Of a stretch of DNA of 64,000 bases, positions 6,825-15,743 are shown in pieces. Both the position numbers and the translations under genes were made by a program. The DNA comes from Muricauda sp. SCSIO 65647. GTDB taxonomy: Bacteria; Bacteroidota; Bacteroidia; Flavobacteriales; Flavobacteriaceae. The notes below the pieces were generated by a model. That model did no database searches and had not been told where the DNA came from. It saw nothing but the letters and a program-made list of their open reading frames with translations. Position 1 is the stretch's first letter, and every line of letters begins with the position of its first letter. Location: NCBI RefSeq assembly GCF_021534965.1, contig NZ_CP091037.1, positions 3,541,501-3,605,500 on the forward strand, read 5' to 3'.

Positions 6825-8096
6825 TTAGTAGTCGCTAAACCTGCTAAAAATAACACAGGTGTTCACATCGCCAAAACCAAAACTGGCTTTTGCCACAATT
6901 TTTGGGGAAATGTTGATCGTTTTCTTCGGAATTTTGGATTCCCCTACCCTTTTGGCAATCTCAGGATGCACATCTTCACCATTCACATTACCATAAATGG
7001 TACCGTGGTGCAGCTGTAACACGGCCCCTACCGACTCAATACTGCCCGCAGCCGCCAAACAGTGCCCCACATGCCCCTTAAACGAATTCACATAGGGGAA
7101 ATCTTCGCCATGGCGGTCCAAGGCCTGGCACCAGTTCTCGATCTCGATCGGGTCTTTGGCCGTTGCGGTCAAGTGGCCGTTGATGGTATCGATGGCCGAG
7201 CTTGATACCTTGGTGTTTTCAAGGGCCATTTTGACGCACCGTTGTACCGCTTCGCTGTTAGGTGCGGTCATACTGCCGCCATTTCGTTGCCCGCCGCTGT
7301 TCACGGCACCCCCAAGCAGCTCTGCATAAATGGTGGCCCCACGTTGTTGCGCGCTTTCAAGTGATTCCAATACCAAGGCCCCTGCCCCACTTCCGGGCAC
7401 GAACCCCGCTGCCGAGGCACTCATGGGCCTACTGGCCTTTTCAGGGGTATCGTTAAAATTTCTGGGAAGAATGCGCATGGCGTCAAATCCGCCCCATACA
7501 TACGGACCACTATCACTGCAACTGCCCACCAACATTTTGCTTGCCTGCCCTGAAGCAATGCGTTCAAAGCCCATTAGAAGAGCCTCGGTGCCCGTGCTAC
7601 AGGCCGAAGAGTTGGTCGTCACCTGATTGCCTGCCCCGATCATACCGCCCAAAAAGGCACTGATGCCACTGGCCATGGTCTGCACCACCGCTGTACTGCC
7701 TAAGCGACGTACGTTGCCCTCATCGACCAGATAGATCGAATCGCGAAATTTGTCGACCCCGAGTATTCCCGTACCAAAGATGACACCTGTTTCCCAATCT
7801 GTGTTGTTAGATGCATCTAATCGTGCATCGCGCCAGGCATCCATGCCGGCCATCACCCCATAGACAAGTCCGCTGGCATTCAATCCCTTTAGCTGAACAT
7901 TGGTAAAGTATTGGTTCAAGTCAATGTGGTCAATAAATGGTTTTCCAGCAATTTGACATCCAAATTTTAGTTTTTCCAATTCTGGGAAGAAGGTAATGCC
8001 GCTTTTTCCTTCAGAAAGCATTTTTTCAAACTGCCTGAGTCCGACCCCACCGGGCGCACAGACTCCCAAACCCGTGACCACTACCCTATTCTGCAT
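6825..8096 (-). CDS. beta-ketoacyl-ACP synthase (FabF-like)
   Basis: A thiolase-fold condensing enzyme of 423 residues. The catalytic triad is visible: Cys166 in SSACSTG, His308 in NGHLTATAKDP, His345 in KGHVGH. The second motif has NGHLT where housekeeping FabF usually has (E)AHGTGT, so it belongs to a diverged, pathway-specific group, like ketosynthases of aryl-polyene or resorcinol clusters. Overlaps the dehydratase start by 11 bases. It probably extends an ACP-bound acyl chain that primes the polyketide synthase. Confidence 0.85.
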   Translation of the reverse strand: MQNRVVVTGLGVCAPGGVGLRQFEKMLSEGKSGITFFPELEKLKFGCQIAGKPFIDHIDLNQYFTNVQLKGLNASGLVYGVMAGMDAWRDARLDASNNTDWETGVIFGTGILGVDKFRDSIYLVDEGNVRRLGSTAVVQTMASGISAFLGGMIGAGNQVTTNSSACSTGTEALLMGFERIASGQASKMLVGSCSDSGPYVWGGFDAMRILPRNFNDTPEKASRPMSASAAGFVPGSGAGALVLESLESAQQRGATIYAELLGGAVNSGGQRNGGSMTAPNSEAVQRCVKMALENTKVSSSAIDTINGHLTATAKDPIEIENWCQALDRHGEDFPYVNSFKGHVGHCLAAAGSIESVGAVLQLHHGTIYGNVNGEDVHPEIAKRVGESKIPKKTINISPKIVAKASFGFGDVNTCVIFSRFSDY

Positions 8097-8565
8097 CCAT
8101 TCTTTTTATTAACATGCCCGATAGCGTACCGCGACAGACCAATTCGTTTTTTTCATTGAACATCTTGACCTTGCACTTCAATTTCTGGAAACGGTAATAT
8201 ACCTTTTCGGAGACCACGGTCACCGTCTCGTTGGGAAATACCGGTAACAAGAATTCCATTTCACTGCTTGAAAGGGCGATTTGTAGCCTTTCGGCTATTG
8301 TAGCACTGCTTTCCTGCCCCAAAAGATAGCTGCCCAAGCACACCAGGCCAATCTGTGCGCAGCATTCGGTCAACAATACGCCCGGCGTAACGGGATGGTC
8401 TTTGAAATGCCCTTTGTAGCAGTCCATTTCTTGTGAAAAGGTAAATAGTCCCTTGGCACCGTTTTCGTCGACATAAAGTAGTTCATCTACAAATAGAAAC
8501 GGTTTTGCATAGGGCAGGTTCTGTAAAATTTCCTCTGGTTTCATAGTATTGCTTATACCTGACAT
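8086..8565 (-). CDS. 3-hydroxyacyl-ACP dehydratase, FabZ-like hotdog protein
   Basis: A single hotdog domain with the FabZ catalytic stretch GHFKDHPVTPGVLLTECCAQIG, where His and a downstream Glu (LTE) form the usual pair. The start is set at the ATG three bases after the upstream stop; an ATG at 8544 (MKPEEILQNLPYAKPF) is equally possible because it begins the conserved N-terminus. It overlaps the ketosynthase by 11 bases. It removes water from a beta-hydroxyacyl-ACP within the operon's own small fatty-acid-like cycle. Confidence 0.85.
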   Translation of the reverse strand: MSGISNTMKPEEILQNLPYAKPFLFVDELLYVDENGAKGLFTFSQEMDCYKGHFKDHPVTPGVLLTECCAQIGLVCLGSYLLGQESSATIAERLQIALSSSEMEFLLPVFPNETVTVVSEKVYYRFQKLKCKVKMFNEKNELVCRGTLSGMLIKRMDAE

Positions 8566-8568
8566 CAA

Positions 8569-9354
8569 TCACCTCAGACTTTCGCCCCCATCCACTTTTA
8601 TGACCGTTCCGGTAATCCATTGTGCTTCTGGCAGGGTCAACAGATATACTGCATCGGCCACATCTTCGGGGGTGGTCAAGCGATTATTGGGATTTCGCTT
8701 CAATGCATTTTTTATCAAGGCCCCACTATTGGGGATCATTCGAAACGATGGGGTGTCGGTCAGTCCGGCCTGAATGCAATTTGCTTTTATACCAAGCGGT
8801 GCAAATTCCAAAGCCATATTGCGAACAATGGCCTCAAGACTGGCCTTGGCCGCTGAAACGGCTCCATAGCCCTGCAAGGCCTTTACATTGCCCTCACTGG
8901 TAAAGGCAATGATTCGGGTATCACTGGCAAATAGTCCTTGTTTGACCAGATCGCCGGTCCACTCATACAGACTGGTGGCCATGGCATTGATGGTCAACGC
9001 AAAATCTTGCCCCCGCAAGACGGCTTCGGTGTTGGAATGCATGGGCTTTAAGTTGCCCTTGGCGATACTGTGCACAAGTACCTTTATTTTCTGATCATGC
9101 AAAAGTTCAGAAATGGCCAAGATCAACGCTTTGCGTTTCGCTTCATTGGTCGCATCTTCATTGAAGCTATGCAACGCTTGACCATGCTCCCTGATTTTTT
9201 GAAAGTGTCGGTCGATACTGTTCTGATCGGTCTTTCGGTCACGATGCACAACGATAAGGCCATACCCTTCTTTTGCCAGTCTTTGGGCCGTTGCAAGGCC
9301 CAAGCCACTGCTTCCGCCCAATATCAGAGCCCATTTCTCATTTTCTAAAATCAT
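8569..9354 (-). CDS. short-chain reductase, enoyl-ACP reductase (FabI)-like
   Basis: A Rossmann SDR of 261 residues starting with LILGGSSGLGLATAQRLA (NAD(P) loop) and ending ITGTVIKVDGGESL. The active site reads YGAVSAAK, i.e. Tyr-x6-Lys, the spacing of enoyl-ACP reductases and not the Tyr-x3-Lys of FabG; LEAIVRNMALEFAPLGIKANCIQAG also follows FabI. It would saturate the enoyl intermediate made by the dehydratase. A 3-oxoacyl reductase partner is not seen in the operon and may be shared with primary FAS. Confidence 0.75.
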   Translation of the reverse strand: MILENEKWALILGGSSGLGLATAQRLAKEGYGLIVVHRDRKTDQNSIDRHFQKIREHGQALHSFNEDATNEAKRKALILAISELLHDQKIKVLVHSIAKGNLKPMHSNTEAVLRGQDFALTINAMATSLYEWTGDLVKQGLFASDTRIIAFTSEGNVKALQGYGAVSAAKASLEAIVRNMALEFAPLGIKANCIQAGLTDTPSFRMIPNSGALIKNALKRNPNNRLTTPEDVADAVYLLTLPEAQWITGTVIKVDGGESLR

Positions 9355-9395
9355 ATACGATTTTTTCTATCGTCAATTTCCGATCTCGTTTCCAA

Positions 9396-10451
9396 TTACC
9401 ACTCCAACAGCACCCTTTGGGCCGAAAAACCGGGTCCAAAACTCAATATAAGGCCCTGCTCTCCCCTTTTCAGTTGTTTTTCCATAAACCGCTCGAGTAC
9501 ATACAGCACGGTAACACTGCTCATATTGCCATAGGCACGCAGTACTTCTCGGGTCTCTTCAATCGACTTCCCCAATTTACCAAACAATTCATCAACGGTC
9601 TGTACGATCTTACGCCCGCCCGGATGAAAAATCAGGTGGTCTACTTTTTCAATGGAGGTACCGTGCTTTTTCAAGAAAGGATGCACGATGGCCTCAAAGT
9701 GTGCCGCGATTACCTCGGGCACAGCGGGATCTAAAATCATTTTGAGTCCCGTATTGGTCAAATCGAAGCCCATCATATGGGTCGCCTCGTAAAAATGGTA
9801 CATTTCTTCACCGATGATGGCCGGGCCTTCTATATTTTCTTCTGATGACAGTAGCACACAGGCCGCCCCATCACCAAAAATAGCGGCACTGACCATATTG
9901 GCCATCGAGAAATCTTGGAGTTGAAAAGTAGCGGTCGGACTCTCAACGGCCACAACAGCGGCTCTTTTGCCCGAAGCGCCCCGTAAGAAGTTTGCCGCAT
10001 AGATCAATCCAGATACCCCGGCCGCGCAGCCCATTTCGGTCACAGGGAGCCTGACCACATCTTGTCGTAGCCCCAAATCGTTGACGAGATAGGCATCGAG
10101 TGACGGAATCATGATGCCCGTACAACTGACGGTGATGATATAATCTAACGAATCAGCGCTCCACCCTTGGTTTTCCAATGCCTTTTTTAAGACATTTTTG
10201 CCCAAGCGTTTCATTTCTCGTACATAAATGGCGTTTTTTTCTTCGAATGAGGTGGCCGTGAAGACCTCGTCGATGTCCATGATGCCATAGCGGCAGTCTA
10301 CCCCTGCCCCTTCAAATATTTTGAGCACTTTTCGACGAAAACGTTCTTCTTGATCGGCCAACCAATGTTGCACGTACGGCAATATCGCCTGTGTATCGCG
10401 GCTGAAAGGGGGCAGTTCTTTGGCTACATTGACAATTCGGGCCATGGTCAT
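9396..10451 (-). CDS. type III polyketide synthase (chalcone/stilbene synthase family)
   Basis: About 350 residues with the complete Cys-His-Asn triad: Cys in TEMGCAAG, His in IFHPGG, Asn in YGNMSS, plus the C-terminal GFGPG-like LSFGPGFSAQ. The family condenses malonyl-CoA onto a CoA or ACP-linked starter and cyclises to pyrones or resorcinols. The start is the ATG just after the methyltransferase stop; ATG 10445 is an alternative. A dedicated ACP, KAS, FabZ and FabI next door suggest a long-chain acyl starter delivered from ACP, as for alkylresorcinol and alkylpyrone synthases. The product is not known. Confidence 0.9.
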   Translation of the reverse strand: MTMARIVNVAKELPPFSRDTQAILPYVQHWLADQEERFRRKVLKIFEGAGVDCRYGIMDIDEVFTATSFEEKNAIYVREMKRLGKNVLKKALENQGWSADSLDYIITVSCTGIMIPSLDAYLVNDLGLRQDVVRLPVTEMGCAAGVSGLIYAANFLRGASGKRAAVVAVESPTATFQLQDFSMANMVSAAIFGDGAACVLLSSEENIEGPAIIGEEMYHFYEATHMMGFDLTNTGLKMILDPAVPEVIAAHFEAIVHPFLKKHGTSIEKVDHLIFHPGGRKIVQTVDELFGKLGKSIEETREVLRAYGNMSSVTVLYVLERFMEKQLKRGEQGLILSFGPGFSAQRVLLEW

Positions 10452-10453
10452 GA

Positions 10454-11167
10454 TCAAATGGGTCGTTTGGTTCGCAAGGTCCATACAAATCGAAAGGCCC
10501 ATTGCCATTTGATTGTATGGTTTGCATTGGTGACTTGTTCGGACAGTGCATCCAGTTCCGCTTTTTTGAAACCACGCCGTATGGAGACCAGTCCGTCATT
10601 TCTGGCAATGGCAGTTTTTAGAAAAAGGAAGCCAAAAAGCATAAAAAGATAGTAGGCGAAGCGATGGCGGTGCAGGTCGTTGATGACCACGCCGATTTTG
10701 GCCAGTCTCGAAAAGTTGTTCAGCAACCCTGGAAGCCGTTCATCACCAAAATGATGAAGGGTCAACGTGCAGAGCACTATATCACAAGCATGTTTTTCGT
10801 CATTCAGGTGCAAAATATCTCCCTGAACATATTCTATTTCGGGAAAATCCCTTGAAGAGCTGCGGGCGATCATGGCCACATCTTCCCGCAACTCTAACCC
10901 TATCAATTTGGCCTGAATCCCTTTTTTTCTTAGGGAAATGGCGAGTTCACGAAGCATTTGGCCATCACCGCAACCTAAGTCCAAAATCGTATACGATTTT
11001 TTTTGCACTGTTTTGATGAGCTCGTGCACCGCTTTTATCGTAATACGGTTGCCGCCCAGCCATGCGTTGGCACGATTGATGTCTCGAAAGACCTTTTCAA
11101 GGGTGAATAGCTCCAAATCTGGAGCATCCATCCATTCTGTTTCATGACTTCTCAGCGCTAAATCCAT
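10454..11167 (-). CDS. class I SAM-dependent methyltransferase
   Basis: A Rossmann methyltransferase of about 237 residues: motif I LDLGCGDGQML, acidic loop LIGLELR, motif II QGDILHL, motif IV CDIVLCTLTLHHF. The ATG at 11167 overlaps the oxidoreductase stop by one base (TGATG). A hydrophobic stretch (YYLFMLFGFLFL) suggests membrane contact, as expected for a lipid-like substrate. In type III PKS operons of other bacteria an adjacent methyltransferase O-methylates the phenolic or pyrone product, and I infer the same role. Confidence 0.8.
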   Translation of the reverse strand: MDLALRSHETEWMDAPDLELFTLEKVFRDINRANAWLGGNRITIKAVHELIKTVQKKSYTILDLGCGDGQMLRELAISLRKKGIQAKLIGLELREDVAMIARSSSRDFPEIEYVQGDILHLNDEKHACDIVLCTLTLHHFGDERLPGLLNNFSRLAKIGVVINDLHRHRFAYYLFMLFGFLFLKTAIARNDGLVSIRRGFKKAELDALSEQVTNANHTIKWQWAFRFVWTLRTKRPI

Positions 11168-12312
11168 CAATTCAAAATTGGTTTCCCATGGGTTCTTGAA
11201 ATAAGGGTCTGCACTATTTTCTGTGATCGCGCCACCGTACCAATGGCCAATTCAGAAAAGGTCTTATGGAGCAAGATGTGCTGTAGGTACCTTCCCATCA
11301 CTATTCGTTGTTGAAAATGGTGTTGCCAAAGCGAGGCGTATCGTTTTTCTAAACTTGAAATGGGTGCATGGGGATTTTTCAGGTGCCCCAATACGCTCTC
11401 CACAGCGATCTTGGCGCTATGTATAGCCATGGCCATGCCGTTTCCGCACAGTGGATGGAGCATTCCCGCACTATCGCCCAATAGCAATATATGGTTCTCG
11501 ATCGGGGATTTTCTTCGGAACGAAATTTGGGCAATGGTCAATGGTTTTTCAAAAAGCGGGGTCGCTTTTTCGAGAAAACTTCCTAAAAACGGATTGCTTC
11601 CCACTACATTATTGGTAAAAGCGTTCAGGTCTTTTTCCTTTTTGAAACTTTTATATGAGGCCAGGTAGCAGAAATTGACACTGCCTTTCTCGGTTTTTGA
11701 AAGTCCGGCATATCCCCCGGTAAAGCTATGCAATCCCACCAAGTGACTAGGATGCCCATCGTACTCGTAATGACATTTGACCCCCAACCAAGGTGAGTTT
11801 TTTTTGATGAATGCACGATTCAGTTGCGCATCGAGGTTGCTGCGTTTTCCGAAGGCCCCCAGAACCACTTGTGCGGTTAGGGTACCATTATTTTGCGTGG
11901 TGATGGTGAAGATGCCATTTCTATGGACCACGTCGCTCGCCGTATCAAAAAGAAAATCTGCCCCTGCAGCCTGGGCGCAGTCATATAGGTGTTTGTCAAA
12001 AGCATAACGGCTTAGGCCGAAGCCACCCAGTGGTAAAGGCGTCTGGATTGATTTACCGGTCTGTGTGCTGAGCTGCAAGGCAGCTATTTCAGCCGGTCTC
12101 AAAACATTGATATCGACCCCCAATTGCGACAAGTAGGGCCTTACTTCGTTCGAGACATATTCGCCACAGACCTTGTGCTTGGGATAGCGGTATTTTTCAA
12201 TGACCAATACCTTTTTTTCTGCCTTGGCCAAATGCAGCACGGCCGTCAGGCCTGCCAGTCCCCCTCCCAAAATAATCACCTCATAGTCGTACACGATATG
12301 AAGATAGGCCAT
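11167..12312 (-). CDS. FAD-dependent oxidoreductase, geranylgeranyl-reductase/hydroxylase-like
   Basis: About 381 residues. FAD-binding GGGLAGLTAVLHLAKAEKKVLVIEK is at the N-terminus (dinucleotide loop, Glu for ribose), then KHKVCGEYVS (GR motif area), and the second FAD motif LLGDSAGMLHPLCGNGMAMAI. This is the p-hydroxybenzoate hydroxylase/geranylgeranyl reductase superfamily. The ATG at 12312 is preferred; an ATG at 12348 would place codons across the upstream terminator. First gene of the operon; likely oxidises or reduces the polyketide product. Hydroxylase versus reductase cannot be decided from sequence alone. Confidence 0.8.
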   Translation of the reverse strand: MAYLHIVYDYEVIILGGGLAGLTAVLHLAKAEKKVLVIEKYRYPKHKVCGEYVSNEVRPYLSQLGVDINVLRPAEIAALQLSTQTGKSIQTPLPLGGFGLSRYAFDKHLYDCAQAAGADFLFDTASDVVHRNGIFTITTQNNGTLTAQVVLGAFGKRSNLDAQLNRAFIKKNSPWLGVKCHYEYDGHPSHLVGLHSFTGGYAGLSKTEKGSVNFCYLASYKSFKKEKDLNAFTNNVVGSNPFLGSFLEKATPLFEKPLTIAQISFRRKSPIENHILLLGDSAGMLHPLCGNGMAMAIHSAKIAVESVLGHLKNPHAPISSLEKRYASLWQHHFQQRIVMGRYLQHILLHKTFSELAIGTVARSQKIVQTLISRTHGKPILN

Positions 12313-12347
12313 AAAAAGAAAAATCCCGACCTCTGAGCCGGGATTCA
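12311..12347 (-). terminator. intrinsic terminator after the OmpA-like gene, abutting the polyketide operon
   Basis: On the reverse strand, AATCCCG/CGGGATT (12345-12339 with 12328-12322) is followed by TTTTTCTTTTT. It terminates the OmpA-like transcript, and the T-run ends exactly at the next ATG, leaving no room for a separate promoter downstream of it. Confidence 0.75.
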
Positions 12348-12368
12348 CATAATTTTCACAGCAACAGC

Positions 12369-13061
12369 TTATCCCTTGGTCTCGCGATATGCTTCTTGTT
12401 TAAGTTCATCACTGGCGACAATGGCCAACTCTACCCTTCTGTTTTGGGCTTTGCCCTCAGCGGTATCGTTCGTTGCCTTGGGCTGGGTCTCACCGTACCA
12501 TTTTGTGGAAAAACGACCGTTTTCGATACCCTTTGCCACCAAGTAATTGGTCACCGATTCGGCTCTACGCTGTGAGAGGTCCCAGTTATAATCTTCTGGC
12601 CCTGCACTATCGGTATGGCCTTCGACCAAGATATTGGTCTTGGGGTATTCTTTCAATATATTGGCCAGTTTGTCGAGTGTCTCGGCAGAAGTGCCCTTGA
12701 CATTCGACTTGTTGGTATCGAAATACACTCCGGCATCTTCATTGAAGGTAACGTTGATGCCCTCACCTACCCTGGTGACCTCTGCACCCGGAATCTCTTC
12801 TTCGATACGTTCAGCCTGCCTGTCCATACGGTCGCCGATATAACCACCTGCTGCACCGCCGACCACGGCGCCTATAATCGCACCGAGGGCGGTATTGCCC
12901 TTGCCCACGTTGTTTCCGATCACGCCGCCGATCACGGCACCGCCCGCTGCGCCGATGACGGCCCCTTTCTGTTTGTTATTGGCGTTCTTAACGGTACTGC
13001 ACCCTACGAATAGGCTAAAAACGACCAATAACGCTGTACTTTTTATTACATATCCCTTCAT
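12369..13061 (-). CDS. OmpA-family lipoprotein with glycine-zipper segment
   Basis: A lipoprotein signal (LLVVFSLFVGC-STV) gives a mature N-terminal Cys. A glycine-zipper region follows (AVIGAAGGAVIGGVIGNNVGKGNTALGAIIGAVVGGAAGGYIGD), then an OmpA/MotB peptidoglycan-binding domain (NILVEGHTDSAGPEDYNWDLSQRRAESVTNYL... AQNRRVEL). It anchors the outer membrane to peptidoglycan. 230 residues, usual for this YiaD-like type. The upstream lipoprotein ends 7 bases before, so the two likely share one transcript. Confidence 0.85.
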   Translation of the reverse strand: MKGYVIKSTALLVVFSLFVGCSTVKNANNKQKGAVIGAAGGAVIGGVIGNNVGKGNTALGAIIGAVVGGAAGGYIGDRMDRQAERIEEEIPGAEVTRVGEGINVTFNEDAGVYFDTNKSNVKGTSAETLDKLANILKEYPKTNILVEGHTDSAGPEDYNWDLSQRRAESVTNYLVAKGIENGRFSTKWYGETQPKATNDTAEGKAQNRRVELAIVASDELKQEAYRETKG

Positions 13062-13067
13062 GTCTGA

Positions 13068-13550
13068 TTATTTTTTTGAAAATTCATAAACAATGGTCAC
13101 AAGCTCGCCATCTACCGTAACATTCGACTTCAGGGTCATCTGCTGTTCGGTCAGGTTGGCAATATCTAGACGGTATCCGGTTCCACCCGAAATATCCTTC
13201 CGGTTTTCATCGATATACTTGAACTGTAACTGGCTTAAACGATTGGCCGGCTCTACCACTGACCATCTGAAAAAGCGATCACCTCCTTGACAAAGGCTTC
13301 CGCCCTTTATAGTGTACCGACCGGTACTGTTGTTGTCCCTAAAAAACCAGTCACTTCCCTCAAAGCATATATCGCGTGAGTCACCAAAAATGACGGACTG
13401 AAAGTTACCGCTGTTGTTTTCGTAGGAAATATTGTCTAACGACCAGCTACCGCTGAATAAATTTCGCTGTGTTCTTGCCGATTTGCTGACAGAGCAACCC
13501 GTTGCAAGAAATCCGGCCGCCAATACCACCAAAAATACTTTTTTTACCAT
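13068..13550 (-). CDS. lipocalin-like lipoprotein
   Basis: A lipoprotein signal peptide (VVLAAGFLATGC-SVS) precedes about 140 residues of alternating strands starting LFSGSWSLDNISYENNSG, as in flavobacterial lipocalin-family lipoproteins. Two Cys (ICFEGSDWFF and GGSLCQGGDRFF) could pair. It is followed by the OmpA-like gene, so an envelope role is likely. The function is not known. Confidence 0.65.
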   Translation of the reverse strand: MVKKVFLVVLAAGFLATGCSVSKSARTQRNLFSGSWSLDNISYENNSGNFQSVIFGDSRDICFEGSDWFFRDNNSTGRYTIKGGSLCQGGDRFFRWSVVEPANRLSQLQFKYIDENRKDISGGTGYRLDIANLTEQQMTLKSNVTVDGELVTIVYEFSKK

Positions 13551-13673
13551 ATGATTTTATTTAGTTCTGAACTATATACGGTTAAGACACATAAAATGCC
13601 TTTGAAGGTCGTTAAGGTAATGTTAAAATAGACAAAATGAAGAATGCTCTCGATTCCCATCTGCACTATAGTT

Positions 13674-15650
13674 CTAATAATCAAGTAATTCGAGCAAAGC
13701 TGTTTCAAAACGTTTTTTTGGCAGGAAATGCTCTTCAAGGTTTTTGGCAAAAGGTACCGGGGTCTCTAAGCTGCCGACACGCCTTATGGGTCCGTCGAGA
13801 TGTTCGAAGCAGTTTTCGGTGACCAGGGCAGAAATATCGCTGGCAATACCGCTGAACAATGTGTCTTCATGCAGTATGATAAGTTTGCCCGTCTTTTTTA
13901 CCGAGCTGAAAATACTTTCGGTATCCAATGGCTGCAACGTACGAAGGTCTAAAAGGTCTGCCTCGATCTCGGGATATTTGTCAAGGGTCTGTAGCGCCCA
14001 ATGTACGCCCGCACCATAACTGACGATGGTGATCTGACCGCCCTCACGTAGCAGGTTTGCCTTGCCGAACGGAAGCGTATAGTACCCCGTGGGCACATCA
14101 CCATATATGCTTCGGTACAGCCCTTTGTGTTCAAAGAACAGTACGGGATTGGGATCGTTGATGGCGGTGGCCAATAGCCCCTTCGCATCTGCCGGAAAAG
14201 CGGGGTACACCACTTTCAATCCCGGAGTCTTGGTAAACCATGCCTCGTTGGTCTGCGAATGGAAGGGTCCGGCTCCCACTCCGCCTCCACAGGGCATTCT
14301 TATGACCACATCGGCATTTTGGCCCCAACGATAATGCACCTTCGCCAAATAATTCACGATCGGATTGAAACCAGAGCTCACGAAATCGGCAAACTGCATC
14401 TCGACCACCGATTTCATGCCATTGATGGAAAGCCCCATAGCAGCTGAAACGATGCCCGATTCACAAATGGGGGTGTTACGCACTCTTTTACGGCCAAATT
14501 CTTTTACAAATCCCTCCGTGATCTTGAAGACGCCCCCGTATTCTGCAATATCCTGCCCCATGATGATCAGCTCTTCGTGTTGTTGCATCGATTGACGGAG
14601 CCCTTCTGAAATGGCATCGACCAAGCGAATATTGTTTACTTTATTGTTAGGACTAATTTCTTGATAATTATACTCTTTATATACATCATTTAATTCTTTT
14701 GTTTCATTAAAAGATGTCGGTGTTTCATCGAAGGCCAGTTTGAGGTTATCGTCTATTTCGTGAATGATTTTCTTTTTGATGGCTACCTCTCTTTCTTCGG
14801 TCAGAAGGTTTTCGTTGCGAAGAAATTCCAAATAATTTTCCAAGGGGTCTTTGGCGGCCCATTTTTCCATAAGATCGCGGGGCACGTATTTGGTGCCACT
14901 GGCCTCTTCGTGACCGCGCATTCGAAAGGTTTTGAACTCGAGCAATACTGGCCTGGGGCGTCTTCTCATGGCCTTGCACAATTCATTGACCTTGGTGTAG
15001 ACCTCCAAAATGTTGTTGCCATCGATAATTCGCGACTCCATGCCATAGCCCTTGGCCTTATCGGCCAAATGTTCACAATTGTACTGTTCGTCGGTCGGGG
15101 TCGAAAGACCATAGCCATTGTTCTCGATACAGAAAAGCACAGGAAGGTTCCATACAGAGGCCACATTCAGCGCCTCGTGAAAATCACCCTCACTGGTGGC
15201 CCCTTCACCTGTGAAAACAGCCGTTACCCGTTTCTTTTTGCGTAGCTTATCGGCCAAGGCGATACCATCGGCCACGCCCAATTGTGGGCCCAAATGTGAG
15301 ATCATGCCCACTATTTTATGCTCTTGGGCGCCGAAATGAAAGCTGCGGTCACGGCCATTGGTAAAACCGTTGGGCTTGCCCTGCCATTGCGAGAACAGGC
15401 GGTTCAACGGAACGTTTCGTGTAGTGAAAACCCCTAGGTTTCGATGCATGGGCAAAATATACTCTTGGTCTTTCAGGGCACTGGTCACGCCAACAGAAAT
15501 GGCTTCTTGTCCGATGCCGCTGAACCACTTTGAAATTTTGCCCTGACGAAGCAAGATCAGCATTTTTTCTTCTATCATTCGGGGTTTCAGCATCTTGGTG
15601 TAAAGCGAAACCAAGGTTTCCGGATCTAGATGGCCAATGTGGTATCTCAT
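13674..15650 (-). CDS. 2-oxoacid dehydrogenase E1, fused alpha and beta subunits (branched-chain type)
   Basis: A 658-residue fusion. The alpha half (to about 300) has the thiamine diphosphate motif GEGATSEGDFHEALNVASVWNLP..ENNGYG. The beta half (from about 335) has EYGGVFKITEGF, ESGIVSAAMGLSINGMKSVVEMQFADF and C-terminal transketolase-C strands (GGQITIVSYGAGVHWALQ). E1 decarboxylates a 2-oxoacid and passes the acyl group to lipoyl-E2. Fused E1 of this kind is common in Bacteroidota as branched-chain ketoacid dehydrogenase; E2 and E3 are not in the window. Substrate is inferred. Confidence 0.85.
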   Translation of the reverse strand: MRYHIGHLDPETLVSLYTKMLKPRMIEEKMLILLRQGKISKWFSGIGQEAISVGVTSALKDQEYILPMHRNLGVFTTRNVPLNRLFSQWQGKPNGFTNGRDRSFHFGAQEHKIVGMISHLGPQLGVADGIALADKLRKKKRVTAVFTGEGATSEGDFHEALNVASVWNLPVLFCIENNGYGLSTPTDEQYNCEHLADKAKGYGMESRIIDGNNILEVYTKVNELCKAMRRRPRPVLLEFKTFRMRGHEEASGTKYVPRDLMEKWAAKDPLENYLEFLRNENLLTEEREVAIKKKIIHEIDDNLKLAFDETPTSFNETKELNDVYKEYNYQEISPNNKVNNIRLVDAISEGLRQSMQQHEELIIMGQDIAEYGGVFKITEGFVKEFGRKRVRNTPICESGIVSAAMGLSINGMKSVVEMQFADFVSSGFNPIVNYLAKVHYRWGQNADVVIRMPCGGGVGAGPFHSQTNEAWFTKTPGLKVVYPAFPADAKGLLATAINDPNPVLFFEHKGLYRSIYGDVPTGYYTLPFGKANLLREGGQITIVSYGAGVHWALQTLDKYPEIEADLLDLRTLQPLDTESIFSSVKKTGKLIILHEDTLFSGIASDISALVTENCFEHLDGPIRRVGSLETPVPFAKNLEEHFLPKKRFETALLELLDY

Positions 15651-15724
15651 GTGGTCTGATAAGCGGATGTAAAAGTAGTAAAAACGGCACTACTAAGAGC
15701 AGCAAAAGGTTATGCAAGATTATG

Positions 15725-15732
15725 TACCTTTG
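15725..15732 (+). promoter_or_regulatory. -7 box (TACCTTTG) of the oxygenase gene
   Basis: A match to TAnnTTTG; the expected start of transcription is only a few bases before ATG 15744, so the mRNA would have almost no leader, or translation starts at ATG 15753. Confidence 0.55.
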
Positions 15733-15743
15733 AGCGAACAAAA

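Noticed and set aside
12311-12348. ATG 12348 as start of the FAD oxidoreductase
   Set aside because: It would put the terminator stem inside the coding region; the FAD loop begins well after ATG 12312, so the later start suffices.
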